The notes beneath the pieces were generated by a model that worked only from the letters and a program-made list of their open reading frames with translations, made no database searches and had not been told where the DNA came from. A stretch of 64,000 nucleotides of DNA from the NCBI RefSeq assembly GCF_022763345.1, contig NZ_JALEGS010000012.1:62001-126000 (forward strand). The letters are read 5' to 3'. This stretch comes from Phaeodactylibacter sp. GTDB taxonomy: Bacteria > Bacteroidota > Bacteroidia > Chitinophagales > Saprospiraceae. The position numbers were made by a program, and so were the translations under genes. This document shows positions 24,792-33,142 of the stretch, in pieces. Position 1 is the first letter of the stretch; the number at the start of each line of letters is the position of its first letter.

Positions 24792-24818
24792 GCCCTGGGC
24801 GATTGCCTGGGGCTTTTT
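24792..24818 (+). terminator. Rho-independent terminator ending the phage rightward block
   Basis: GCCCTGGGC (24792-24800) pairs with GCCTGGGGC (24805-24813) with two G-U pairs around a 4-nt loop, then five T residues. The left arm equals that of the terminator at 4151. The T-tract overlaps the first, degenerate CRISPR repeat by 4 nt. Confidence 0.85.
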
Positions 24819-25217
24819 CTATCCTTGTTTTAGTGGAACTAGCATTTAAACATACCATGTCAGTGGGGGTTGATTTCAAATTTTTCAGTTTCAAGCCTTG
24901 TTTTAGTGGAACTAGCATTTAAACCCCGGCAGGGCTAGTATAATCTTGATTTTGAAAGTTGTTTCAAGCCTTGTTTTAGTGGAACTAGCATTTAAACCTG
25001 GTTTCAACCGTTCATTTAGGAAAAATCGAACACGTTTCAAGCCTTGTTTTAGTGGAACTAGCATTTAAACAGCGATTGTGATTACGATCAATGCCGCGAA
25101 GAACAAGTTTCAAGCCTTGTTTTAGTGGAACTAGCATTTAAACTAATTGAACATTATTTGATACCGATGGGAAAAAAGCAGTTTCAAGCCTTGTTTTAGT
25201 GGAACTAGCATTTAAAC
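24815..25217 (-). CRISPR. Orphan CRISPR array, 6 repeats of 37 bp and 5 spacers
   Basis: Repeats lie at 24815-24851, 24888-24924, 24961-24997, 25034-25070, 25107-25143 and 25181-25217. Five are identical (GTTTCAAGCC...GCATTTAAAC on +); the first differs at positions 1, 6 and 8. Spacers are 36, 36, 36, 36 and 37 bp and all different. The degenerate repeat marks the leader-distal end, so the leader should be on the integrase side and transcription leftward; read that way the repeat ends in CTTGAAAC, like the 5' handle of many type I/III crRNAs. No cas gene is in the window. Only 21 bp separate the array from the integrase stop codon. Confidence 0.92.
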
Positions 25218-25238
25218 TCGTATATCTGATTCCGCAAT

Positions 25239-26381
25239 TTAATCAAAAAACCCTAGTTTTTTTGCCAATTTCGCACTATCCATCCCACTGGCCCGTAGGT
25301 AAATTTCCACAGTGCTCAATTTCTTCCAGCCACCAATATCGGCTATAGTTTTCAGACTGGCACCTTGAAGATGCAGGTTAGTCGCCGCACTACGCCGGGC
25401 TGTATGGAAGGTCACGAACTGGCTTTTCGGCCCGCTCTGCTTCCCCTGGGAGACTATCCAATTAATGCCGGCCATGCTGGCAATCCTTTTCAGCTCCCTG
25501 TTAGCCTGCTGATTACTTGTGAAGCTCAGATCATAGTTGTATTTCTCCAGGAGGCGGGCAGCTTTGGTAGATACCGGCACGGTAGCCCGGATATCTGTCT
25601 TCTCGCTCTTGTACTGTAGGAATAGCTGATCTTCCTTCTGTACGATGTTCGTGCGGTTGATTCTAACCACATCAGAAAACCGCATTAAGAAATAATAGGC
25701 AACCAGCCATCGGTCTTTCTCTTTTTCCAGTGAAGGGTTGTAAGACAAGTCTAGTTTTTCTATTTGTGCGATCTCGCCTTCTGTGAGGAATATTTTGTGA
25801 CTGGTTGATGACCGATGCGTAACAAAGTAAGCCTTTTGATATTCGGCATTATCATGCAAACCCTGTTCGTGTGCCGATCTCATTACAGCCTTGATCGTCT
25901 TGATGTATTTGCCAAGACCAGCGTTTGAACATCCATTCTGTAGATTATATTTCGAGAACGAGTAGTACCAGTCCCGGTCGATATCAGAGAATCTAAGGTC
26001 TTTAAGGCCCATATACTTCTCGTATTCGCGCAGTCGCTTGAGCACAGACCTGTACACGCCAAGTGTAGAGGCTTTCAGCGACTGATCTGTAGCTATGAAG
26101 TCCTCCAGGTAGCCTAACAGGCTGGAAGACTTCGGTTCTTTCTTCCCATAATCCGATAGCTTGCCCCCATCCAGCAGGAAGGCTTGTATTTCATTTTGGA
26201 GCCCTGCTATTTTCGCGTTGTACTGCCTGGCCAGCGGGTGAGATTTGACGACCTGCCCCTTTGAGTTCAACTGATCGGGCAGCACGTACAAGCCAGTAGA
26301 GATGTAGCGCTTTTCACCATCGTGGAAGATGTACAGTTTGATGGCTTTCGTCCCATCTTTCCGAGCACTGTAGCTCAACAT
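25239..26381 (-). CDS. Tyrosine recombinase/integrase of the element (380 aa)
   Basis: This is a Bacteroidota-type phage integrase. An Arm/SAM-like N-terminal half (1-190, LKASTLGVYRSVLKRLREYE) precedes the catalytic domain with MRFSDVVRI (first Arg), HTARRSAATNLH (His-x-x-Arg), GGWKKLSTVEIYL (Trp and the Tyr nucleophile). The ATG at 26381 is chosen because residues upstream look non-coding. It lies between the CRISPR array (21 bp away) and tRNA-Asp (172 bp), as expected for an element using a tRNA gene as attachment site. It would catalyse integration and excision. Confidence 0.92.
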   Translation of the reverse strand: MLSYSARKDGTKAIKLYIFHDGEKRYISTGLYVLPDQLNSKGQVVKSHPLARQYNAKIAGLQNEIQAFLLDGGKLSDYGKKEPKSSSLLGYLEDFIATDQSLKASTLGVYRSVLKRLREYEKYMGLKDLRFSDIDRDWYYSFSKYNLQNGCSNAGLGKYIKTIKAVMRSAHEQGLHDNAEYQKAYFVTHRSSTSHKIFLTEGEIAQIEKLDLSYNPSLEKEKDRWLVAYYFLMRFSDVVRINRTNIVQKEDQLFLQYKSEKTDIRATVPVSTKAARLLEKYNYDLSFTSNQQANRELKRIASMAGINWIVSQGKQSGPKSQFVTFHTARRSAATNLHLQGASLKTIADIGGWKKLSTVEIYLRASGMDSAKLAKKLGFFD

Positions 26382-26503
26382 AGTTCTACAATTCACTATA
26401 CCTGATTTTTGTAGAACAATAATAGAAAAAAAGGGGCAAAAATAGGCGCTTTGAAGCAAGAAAAGGCAGGAACAGGAGGCAGGGAAAACGGGCTGAACGC
26501 CAA

Positions 26504-26533
26504 TAAAAAAGCCGCATTCAGCGTGAATGCAGC
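26504..26533 (-). terminator. Terminator downstream of tRNA-Asp
   Basis: GCTGCATTCA and TGAATGCGGC (minus strand, 26533-26511) form a 10-bp stem with one G-U around CGC, followed by six U residues (26510-26505). It ends the leftward tRNA-Asp transcript and separates it from the integrase. Confidence 0.85.
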
Positions 26534-26553
26534 TTTTCGTGAAAATTACTCAG

Positions 26554-26627
26554 CGGTCCGGACGGGACTCGAACCCGCGACCCCATGCGTGACAGGCATG
26601 TATTCTAACCAACTGAACTACCGGACC
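26554..26627 (-). tRNA. tRNA-Asp (GTC)
   Basis: Reading the minus strand, the acceptor arms GGTCCGG and CCGGACC pair, the D-arm has GTTCAGTTGGTTAGAAT, the anticodon stem CATGC/GCATG encloses the loop CTGTCAC with anticodon GTC, and the T-arm has GGTTCGAGTCC. The length is 74 nt with G as discriminator base and no encoded CCA. The integrated element lies against its 3' side. Confidence 0.97.
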
Positions 26628-26702
26628 TTTATTTCTTAGCTAAAAGCCGCTTTTGGCTCTCGTTTTTTACCAACCAACGCCGCTATTGCGTCATTGCGAG
26701 TG

Positions 26703-26733
26703 CAAATATAAACGCGTTTTTAATTCGATGCAA
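26703..26733 (-). promoter_or_regulatory. Bacteroidota-type promoter of tRNA-Asp
   Basis: On the minus strand TTG (26733-26731) is followed after 20 nt by TATATTTG (26710-26703), an exact match to TTG-N20-TAnnTTTG. It lies about 76 nt upstream of the mature tRNA 5' end. Confidence 0.75.
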
Positions 26734-26793
26734 CCTTTCGCTAAAAAAAAGTGAAAAAAAATATTTCACCCTCCGACTCTCTACCCTTATTGC

Positions 26794-26801
26794 TACTTTT
26801 G
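26794..26801 (+). promoter_or_regulatory. Candidate -7 box of the accA promoter
   Basis: TACTTTTG matches the Bacteroidota TAnnTTTG box, 124 bp upstream of the chosen accA start. No clear TTG is seen at the usual upstream spacing. Confidence 0.45.
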
Positions 26802-26924
26802 TGGTTCTCTAAACCCCAGACGAATACCACTTTAGTTGATCAATACGCCAAAGGAGTGACTTACAGGTACGAATCGCCTCATCGAAAGCACAGCTCGTAC
26901 CCCACTCTAACAAAAACTAGGACT

Positions 26925-27896
26925 ATGGTTTTCCTCGAATTTGAAAAGCCCTTAGAAAGCCTCTACGAACAGCTCGAAAAAATCAAGCAGGTCGGAAAAG
27001 AAGGCGATGTCGACGTTTCTGAAATGACGCGCGAGCTGGAAAACAAGATCAAAAATAAACGCAAAGAAATCTACAGCAACCTCACTGGCTGGCAGAAGGT
27101 ACAACTCTCCCGCCACCCGGAGCGGCCTTACACCTTATATTACATTGAGCAGATGTGCCGAAAGTTTGTCGAGCTCCACGGCGACCGCTACTACGCCGAT
27201 GACAAGGCGATCGTGGGCGGGCTGGGCTCACTCGACGGGCAAACGGTGGTTATCCTCGGACATCAAAAGGGGGTGAATACCAAAATGCGGCAGTACCGCA
27301 ACTTCGGCATGGCCAACCCGGAGGGCTACCGCAAAGCCCTGCGGCTCATGAAGCTGGCTGAGCGCTTCGGTTACCCCGTAGTCTGCCTGATTGATACTCC
27401 GGGTGCCTTCCCGGGACTGGAAGCTGAAGAGCGCGGACAGGCGGAAGCCATCGCCCGCAACCTCTTTGAAATGGCTCAGCTGAAAGTACCTGTGGTTTGC
27501 GCGGTCATTGGCGAAGGTGCCTCGGGAGGCGCTATCGGCATCGGGCTGGGCGACCGGGTCTATATGCTGGAAAATACCTGGTACTCTGTGATTTCTCCGG
27601 AGTCCTGCTCTTCCATCCTGTGGCGCAGCTGGGACTATAAGGAACAGGCTGCCGAAGCCCTAAAGCTCACCGCCGACCACATGTACGAATTCGGGATCAT
27701 CGATGGCATCATCAAAGAGCCCCTCGGTGGCGCACACTCTGCTCCCGAAGAAATGGCTAAACTCCTCAAGCGCCAAATCAAAAAAGCGATCGCTGAGGTG
27801 CAGGATATGACACCTGAAGACCGGATCGACGCCCGCATCAACAAGTACAGTCAGATTGGTGTTTATGAACGGGTGGCTACAGAAGATGCCAAATAG
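26925..27896 (+). CDS. accA: Acetyl-CoA carboxylase carboxyltransferase subunit alpha
   Basis: The protein (323 aa) is a full-length AccA. It transfers the carboxyl group from carboxybiotin to acetyl-CoA to give malonyl-CoA, the first step of fatty-acid synthesis, with AccD as partner in the cytoplasm. Family segments visible include [13 protein letters not shown] at the N-terminus, [16 protein letters not shown], and the oxyanion-forming [17 protein letters not shown] region. The ATG at 26925 is chosen because it gives the family start and length; the longer reading frame upstream crosses a likely promoter. accD is not nearby. It is followed by a DUF6913-like gene and dapA. Confidence 0.95.
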   Translation: MVFLEFEKPLESLYEQLEKIKQVGKEGDVDVSEMTRELENKIKNKRKEIYSNLTGWQKVQLSRHPERPYTLYYIEQMCRKFVELHGDRYYADDKAIVGGLGSLDGQTVVILGHQKGVNTKMRQYRNFGMANPEGYRKALRLMKLAERFGYPVVCLIDTPGAFPGLEAEERGQAEAIARNLFEMAQLKVPVVCAVIGEGASGGAIGIGLGDRVYMLENTWYSVISPESCSSILWRSWDYKEQAAEALKLTADHMYEFGIIDGIIKEPLGGAHSAPEEMAKLLKRQIKKAIAEVQDMTPEDRIDARINKYSQIGVYERVATEDAK

Positions 27897-27929
27897 CAGC
27901 CAACGACTACCCACCACAAATAAACCTCT

Positions 27930-28490
27930 ATGGGTATGCTGAAAAACCTGCGCCTGAAGTTTCACTTCAAGGCTTTGCATAATGAACTGAATAACCGCAA
28001 ACCTTCCAAAGACCGCAGTGCCGTGACCTGGAAAGGAGCGAAATCTATTGGTATCCTATTTGATGCCAATGAGCCTGACCACCGCAAGCGCATCCTGAAA
28101 TACGCCGACGAGCTCCGTAAAAAGGGCAAACAGGTTCGGCTGCTGGGTTACCTCAGTCAGCATCAGGAGGGCGAGGAATTCCCGTTCCGCACTTTCTCAC
28201 CCAAAGACCAGGACTGGCGCTACTGCCCCAGAGGTGAGGAAGTACGGGAATTTATGAGCCAATCCTTCGACCTGCTTTTCTTTCTCGGGCTGCAGAGCAC
28301 CCTCTGGAGCGAGTACGTTGCCGCACTCTCTAAAGCCAAGCTGCGGGTCGGTCCTTCCACAGACCATACCTACGCTTACGACCTCATGATCGAGGTGCCG
28401 GAAAAAGCCGGCCTGCCCGCATTTATCACTCAAATGGAAAACCTGCTCGGCAAAACCAATACGCCCTATGAAGCCGCAACCGCAACTTAG
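27930..28490 (+). CDS. DUF6913-like conserved Bacteroidota protein (186 aa)
   Basis: A basic N-terminal 40 residues leads to a Rossmann-like alpha/beta domain (SIGILFDANEPDHRKRILKYA, then QVRLLGYL). No catalytic motif is visible and no function is established. I recall such proteins encoded next to dapA in Bacteroidota. The gene overlaps dapA by 23 nt, so the two are translationally linked and may be co-regulated. Confidence 0.65.
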   Translation: MGMLKNLRLKFHFKALHNELNNRKPSKDRSAVTWKGAKSIGILFDANEPDHRKRILKYADELRKKGKQVRLLGYLSQHQEGEEFPFRTFSPKDQDWRYCPRGEEVREFMSQSFDLLFFLGLQSTLWSEYVAALSKAKLRVGPSTDHTYAYDLMIEVPEKAGLPAFITQMENLLGKTNTPYEAATAT

Positions 28491-29364
28491 TGGCACGGGC
28501 GTTGCCCTTGTTACGCCTTTTCGCAATAAAGCTATTGATTTTCCCGCCTTGTCCCGCCTGATTGAGCATACCATTCAGGGTGGTGTCGACTTCATCGTTT
28601 CTCTGGGCACGACCGGAGAGGCCATCACACAAAGCTCAGAAGAATGCCGGGAGGTCTTGTCCTTTACCGTCCGCGAAGTCAAGGGGCGTGTGCCTGTAGT
28701 CGCAGGCCTCTTTGGCAGCAATTACACCGAAAAACTGGTCAATGCCCTCAAAATATACGACTTTGAAGGCATCGCCGCTATCATGTCGAGCAGCCCGGCT
28801 TACAGCAAGCCTTCTCAGGAGGGTATCTATCAGCACTATATGGCTGTGGCGGAGGCTTCACCTGTGCCGGTTATCATTTATAATGTACCGGGGCGGACTT
28901 GCTCCAATATTGAGGCGGAAACCACCCTCCGCCTTGCCCACAGCAGCGACCGTTTTCTGGCGGTGAAAGAGGCTTCCGGCGATTTGGCGCAAGCCATTTC
29001 CATTCTCAAGGATAAACCGGCGCATTTCCAGGTATGGTCGGGCGAAGACCCCCTGACCCTTCCCATGATCGCCTGCGGGGCGACCGGGGTGATCTCGGTA
29101 ATTGCCAATGCTTTTCCCAATGCCTTTTCCAACATGGTGCGCCACGCGAGAGCTGGTGAACTGCAAGCCGCCCGGAAGTGGAACGACCGCCTTCATGACA
29201 TCCATCCTTATCTCTACGTGGATGGCAACCCTTCCGGCATCAAAGGAGCATTGGAAATGATCGGCATTTGCAGCAAGGAGACCCGTATCCCGCTTGTGCC
29301 GCTGACAGACCAGACGTATCAGGAATTGCACCAGGTGATTGAAAAAGCCGGGCTGTTGCCCTAA
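28468..29364 (+). CDS. dapA: 4-hydroxy-tetrahydrodipicolinate synthase
   Basis: The 298-aa protein condenses pyruvate with aspartate semialdehyde, the first committed step to lysine and diaminopimelate. The TIM-barrel motifs are present: GTTGE near residue 49 (the Thr pair of the proton relay), IIYNVPGRT with the active-site Tyr, and FLAVKEASGD with the Schiff-base Lys. Length is normal for the family. It overlaps the upstream DUF6913-like gene by 23 nt. Confidence 0.95.
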   Translation: MKPQPQLSGTGVALVTPFRNKAIDFPALSRLIEHTIQGGVDFIVSLGTTGEAITQSSEECREVLSFTVREVKGRVPVVAGLFGSNYTEKLVNALKIYDFEGIAAIMSSSPAYSKPSQEGIYQHYMAVAEASPVPVIIYNVPGRTCSNIEAETTLRLAHSSDRFLAVKEASGDLAQAISILKDKPAHFQVWSGEDPLTLPMIACGATGVISVIANAFPNAFSNMVRHARAGELQAARKWNDRLHDIHPYLYVDGNPSGIKGALEMIGICSKETRIPLVPLTDQTYQELHQVIEKAGLLP

Positions 29365-29431
29365 TATCGCCAGGCAACCGCACCATACCTTCTTTTACAA
29401 CGTTAATAAGTAGAGCAAAAACCATATTTCT

Positions 29432-31363
29432 ATGCGCCTACTTGTCGCTGCCTTGCCGCTGCTGTTGACTTTCTCCCTCTACGGGCAAGACTACCTGACC
29501 GTTAAAGACCTGAATAAAAAAGCGGAAAAACAGTACGAATCTGCTCAAAGCCACATCAATGCCGGTCAAAATACCGCTGCAATTGAAGTACTCGACAAAC
29601 TCCTGGAAAAGGAGCCTTCCTTTATCGATGGCCACCTCATGCAGGCCGACCTCCACCTTAGGCAGCGCGCTTTCGCAAAAGCAGAATCGGGCTTTGAAAC
29701 GGCACTGCGCCTCGACAGCACCTACGCTCCACTGGCCTACTACCTGTTGGCGCAAGCCGAGTTTGAACAACAAAAATATGCAGAAGCTCAAATCCACCTG
29801 AAAGCCTACTTCGCTACCGGCAAGGTACCCCAAAAGCGCATGACCGAAGCCCGGCAGCTGCTCCGAAGCGCGGAGTTCGCCGCAGAAGCGATTCAAAACC
29901 CTGTACCCTTCGCCCCACAACCCCTGCCCGCTACCATCAATACCGACCGGCCCGAGTACCTGCCTTCCATGAATGCCAATGGCGAATTCCTGGTGTACAC
30001 CACCCGCACCACACCCCGCAACGAAGACATCTTCATCAGTCAGCGGCAGGACTCCACCTGGGGCCCTGGCCAGCCCCTCGACGCCCTCAATACGCCTTTC
30101 AACGACAGCAGCCCCAGCCTCTCCGCCGATGGGCGCGCCATGGCCTTTGCCCGCAACGATCGCAGTGGCAATTTTGACCTCTACTATGCCCGTCAGGAAA
30201 ACGGCACCTGGCAGGATCCCGAACGCCTGCCCGCTCCTGTCAATACCGGAGGATTCGAATCTCAGCCCGCCCTTTCTGCCGATGGCAACCTGCTGCTGTT
30301 TGTAAGCGACCGGGAAGGGGGCTTCGGCCGGCTCGACCTCTGGGTTACCCGCCGCAATCCTAATGGCTCCTGGCGCGATCCGCAAAACCTGGGGGATATG
30401 ATCAACACGCCCCTCAACGAACAGGCGCCCTTCTTCCACCCCGATGGCCAAACCCTCTACTTCATGTCTAAAGGCCACCCGGGCATGGGGCAGTACGACC
30501 TATTCCTGGCCCGCCTCAAACCCGATGGCTCCTGGAGCCGCCCCTACAACCTGGGTTATCCCATCAACACCGCTAATAACGAAGGGGCGCTGATTGTAAG
30601 CCTCGATGGCAAAACCGCCTACTTCGATACGGACCAGCTCGGCCCCACAGCCCGCACCCAGGAAATGGGCAATGCCGACCTCTACACCTTCGGCCTTTAT
30701 CCGGATGCCCGCCCACAGCCTGCCACTTATGTGGAAGCTACCGTAAGGGACGCAGTGTCTAAGCGACCGCTCCGGGCGAAGCTGGAGTTTGTCCGCCTCA
30801 ATACTCAAAAAACACACCAACAGGGGCTAACCGATGAGCGCGGGCAGTTCCTCGTGGTCTTGCCCATGGGGCAGGACTATGCCCTCAATGTGAGCAAGGA
30901 AGGCTACCTCTTCCATTCGGAAAACTTCGCCCTTAGCGAGCTGACAGACCTGACGGAGCCTTACCAACTCATTATCGAACTGCGCCCCGTGCCGGAAACG
31001 GATATCTCAGTGGAAAAACCCAGCGCGCCTGTGGTGCTCCGCAACGTATTCTTTGCTTCCGGCTCCGCAGAGCTCAAGCAGGAGTCTATCCCAGAGCTCA
31101 ACCAGCTCAAGTCTTTTCTGGAGGACAACCCGGAACGGGGCATTATCATCAATGGCCATACCGATAATGTGGGGGAGGAAGCGGACAACCTCGCCCTGTC
31201 CGAAGCCCGGGCCAAAGCCGTACGCGACTACCTGGCTTCCCATGGTATCAACCCCATCCGCCTGGGCTACAAAGGCTACGGGGAAAGCCGGCCCATTGCC
31301 ACCAATGAGACGCCCGAAGGCCGTGCCCTGAACCGGCGTACAGAATTTGAAATTGTAAAGTAA
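29432..31363 (+). CDS. TPR/PD40/OmpA-family outer-membrane protein (643 aa)
   Basis: A signal peptide (LPLLLTFSLYGQ) is followed by a TPR-type helical region (about 20-155), PD40-like beta-propeller repeats (about 170-435; SADGRAMAF, SADGNLLLFVS, HPDGQTLYFMS), a carboxypeptidase-regulatory-like domain (about 435-525) and a C-terminal OmpA peptidoglycan-binding domain (INGHTDNVG, LSEARAKAVRDYL, NRRTEFEI). This architecture is widespread in Bacteroidota. It probably links the outer membrane to peptidoglycan. The gene stands alone, 67 nt after dapA, and converges on moaE. Confidence 0.9.
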   Translation: MRLLVAALPLLLTFSLYGQDYLTVKDLNKKAEKQYESAQSHINAGQNTAAIEVLDKLLEKEPSFIDGHLMQADLHLRQRAFAKAESGFETALRLDSTYAPLAYYLLAQAEFEQQKYAEAQIHLKAYFATGKVPQKRMTEARQLLRSAEFAAEAIQNPVPFAPQPLPATINTDRPEYLPSMNANGEFLVYTTRTTPRNEDIFISQRQDSTWGPGQPLDALNTPFNDSSPSLSADGRAMAFARNDRSGNFDLYYARQENGTWQDPERLPAPVNTGGFESQPALSADGNLLLFVSDREGGFGRLDLWVTRRNPNGSWRDPQNLGDMINTPLNEQAPFFHPDGQTLYFMSKGHPGMGQYDLFLARLKPDGSWSRPYNLGYPINTANNEGALIVSLDGKTAYFDTDQLGPTARTQEMGNADLYTFGLYPDARPQPATYVEATVRDAVSKRPLRAKLEFVRLNTQKTHQQGLTDERGQFLVVLPMGQDYALNVSKEGYLFHSENFALSELTDLTEPYQLIIELRPVPETDISVEKPSAPVVLRNVFFASGSAELKQESIPELNQLKSFLEDNPERGIIINGHTDNVGEEADNLALSEARAKAVRDYLASHGINPIRLGYKGYGESRPIATNETPEGRALNRRTEFEIVK

Positions 31364-31364
31364 T

Positions 31365-31781
31365 TCAGGGGTGCGCTGCCACCCACACTTCCCCGTCTTC
31401 AAAGATTTCCTTCTTCCAGATAGGCACCGTTTGCTTTAGGGTATCAATGGCGAATTCGCAGGCTTCGAAGGAGGCTTTGCGGTGAGGGGTGGAAACGGCA
31501 ATGATCACGGCAATCTCGCCCAGCTCCAATGTGCCCACCCGGTGGTGAAAGGCGATTTTCTCCACCGGCCACCGCGCTTTGGCCTGATCGGCAATTTTCT
31601 GCATTTCCTTAATAGCCATAGGCTCGTAGGCCTCAAAGTCGAGGCGGAGCACGCGCTTGCCTTGCGTGTTATCGCGCACCGTACCAATAAATACATCAAT
31701 AGCGCCGGCGCTGTGGCTACCTACAAAATTAATGCACTGCTGCGGCTGAAGTGGTGTGTGTAGCAATTGTATATCGGTCAT
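31365..31781 (-). CDS. moaE: Molybdopterin synthase catalytic subunit
   Basis: The 138-aa protein matches MoaE, which with thiocarboxylated MoaD inserts sulfur into precursor Z to form molybdopterin. Seen motifs are GTVRDN, LDFEAYEPMA, HRVGTLELGE and the lysine-bearing VPIWKKEIFEDGE near the C-terminus. No other moa gene is in the window. It is convergent with the OmpA gene, whose stop is 1 nt away. Confidence 0.9.
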   Translation of the reverse strand: MTDIQLLHTPLQPQQCINFVGSHSAGAIDVFIGTVRDNTQGKRVLRLDFEAYEPMAIKEMQKIADQAKARWPVEKIAFHHRVGTLELGEIAVIIAVSTPHRKASFEACEFAIDTLKQTVPIWKKEIFEDGEVWVAAHP

Positions 31782-31901
31782 AAAACTGCTTTTCTAAGAC
31801 TATTTTTGAAATTCGCTCCAACAGCAAATTCCAAAAAAGTCTAATCATGTTGGGAACGATTTCACCCTCGTGGGCGGTTCCTTTCCAAAAGTAAGAAAAT
31901 A

Positions 31902-32600
31902 ATGCCCCAATTTGCTGTAAGCGACATCCACGGCTGTGCCAAAACCTTCGATGCCCTGCTGAACGAAATCCAGCTTAGCCCCTCCGATGAGCTATTCCTC
32001 CTCGGGGATTATATCGACCGCGGGCCGGACAGCAAAGGCGTAATCGATAAAATCCTGGCCCTGCAAAAAGATGGCTACCGGGTACAGTGCCTGATGGGCA
32101 ACCACGAGGAAATGCTGCTGGAATGCCTAAACCCTGCTGCTTTTGGCATGGCTGATTTATGGCAAAAAAATGGCGGTAACACCACCCTCCAAAGCTTTAG
32201 CCTGCCCGAAAATGCCAACCCCATGCATATCCCCAAGCTGTATCTTGATTTCATGCACCGGCTGCACCTTTACCTTGAGGTGGGCCCTTACCTTTTGGTC
32301 CATGCCGGCCTGAACTTCAAAGCGCCGGAGCCTTTGCAAGACCTGAATGCCATGCTTTGGATCCGTGGCTTTTATCGGGACATCAACTACGACTGGCTCG
32401 ATGGGCGCATCCTCTTACACGGACATACGCCGCAAAATACAGAGGCTACCGAACTGCAGCTCCAAAGTCTGCCCGAAAAGCAAGTGATCAATATCGATAC
32501 CGGCTGCGTATTCAATAAGCATGGCCGGGATACACTCACCGGCTTCAACCTCACCGACCAAACCTTAACTTTCGTAAAAAACCAGGAAACCCGGCCATGA
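31902..32600 (+). CDS. PPP-family serine/threonine phosphatase-like metallophosphoesterase (232 aa)
   Basis: The bimetallic phosphoesterase motifs are all present: DIHGC near the start, GDYIDRGPDSKG, GNHEE, HAGLNF and GHTPQ. It resembles bacterial PrpA/ApaH-type phosphatases; the substrate (phosphoprotein or nucleotide) cannot be told from sequence. It overlaps kptA by 4 nt (ATGA), so a tie to RNA repair or phosphate removal is suggested. A TATTTTTG box at 31801-31808 could be its promoter. Confidence 0.88.
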   Translation: MPQFAVSDIHGCAKTFDALLNEIQLSPSDELFLLGDYIDRGPDSKGVIDKILALQKDGYRVQCLMGNHEEMLLECLNPAAFGMADLWQKNGGNTTLQSFSLPENANPMHIPKLYLDFMHRLHLYLEVGPYLLVHAGLNFKAPEPLQDLNAMLWIRGFYRDINYDWLDGRILLHGHTPQNTEATELQLQSLPEKQVINIDTGCVFNKHGRDTLTGFNLTDQTLTFVKNQETRP

Positions 32601-33142
32601 CACCTCAGGACTACAAGCAAATCAGCAAAAAACTAAGCCTGCTCCTACGCCACAAACCGGAGCTTTACCACCTTGAACTGGACCCTCAGGGCTGGTGTGG
32701 GGTGGACGCTCTGCTCGCCGCCTTCCGAAGAAACGGGCAATCCCTCGACCGGCCTACCCTGGAAGCGGTAGTTGCTCAAAATGATAAACAGCGCTTTGCC
32801 TTTTCCCCGGATGGAACACGCATACGGGCCAATCAGGGGCATTCCATTGCCGTGCAGCTGGAGTATGCACCTCAGGAACCGCCCGAAGTGCTTTTTCACG
32901 GAACGGCCACCCGTTTCCTTAGCAGCATCTATGAAAAAGGGCTGCTGAAGCAACAGCGGCATCATGTGCATTTGTCACCGGACATAGAGACCGCCTCAAA
33001 AGTGGGCGCCCGGCACGGCAAATTAGCGCTACTGAAGGTCGATTCGGCCCGTATGTTTGCAGACGGGTATTCGTTTTTTCGTTCGGATAACGGCGTGTGG
33101 CTTACGGAGCAAGTACCGCCCGCTTACATCCAGCCTGTATGA
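32597..33142 (+). CDS. kptA: RNA 2'-phosphotransferase (Tpt1/KptA family)
   Basis: KptA/Tpt1 removes an internal 2'-phosphate from RNA using NAD+, giving ADP-ribose cyclic phosphate. The 181-aa length and the motifs LSLLLRHKPE at the N-terminus, LFHGTATRF and HVHLSPDIETA in the ADP-ribosyltransferase half fit the family. In yeast the substrate arises in tRNA splicing; the bacterial substrate is not established. Its 4-nt overlap with a phosphatase gene is noteworthy. Confidence 0.92.
   Translation: MTPQDYKQISKKLSLLLRHKPELYHLELDPQGWCGVDALLAAFRRNGQSLDRPTLEAVVAQNDKQRFAFSPDGTRIRANQGHSIAVQLEYAPQEPPEVLFHGTATRFLSSIYEKGLLKQQRHHVHLSPDIETASKVGARHGKLALLKVDSARMFADGYSFFRSDNGVWLTEQVPPAYIQPV

Larger units (their letters stand above)
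1..26553. mobile_element. Integrated tailless-phage-like element (right part; left end outside window)
   Basis: The block is bounded on the right by a tyrosine integrase and tRNA-Asp, and runs off the left edge. It carries a small packaging-type ATPase, a candidate capsid gene, two cell-wall hydrolases, spike-like proteins, about fifteen small membrane proteins and a giant polyvalent protein. I found no terminase, portal, tail tube or tape-measure gene. This set resembles the known tailless membrane-containing phages (PM2, FLiP, autolykiviruses) in kind, but I cannot show homology by eye. No second copy of the tRNA-Asp 3' end was found at the left, so the left attachment site is probably outside the window. 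The exact right boundary, between the integrase and the tRNA, is not resolved. Confidence 0.75.

Noticed and set aside
24548..24922. Alternative frame of 124 aa running into the CRISPR array
   Set aside because: It crosses a terminator and repeats; the frame from 24438 is coupled to the upstream gene.
24767..26381. cas genes beside the CRISPR array
   Set aside because: Only the integrase is present; no Cas motif was seen anywhere in the window.
29438..30478. Minus-strand frame of 346 aa
   Set aside because: Antisense shadow of the OmpA/PD40 gene; composition is unlike a protein.
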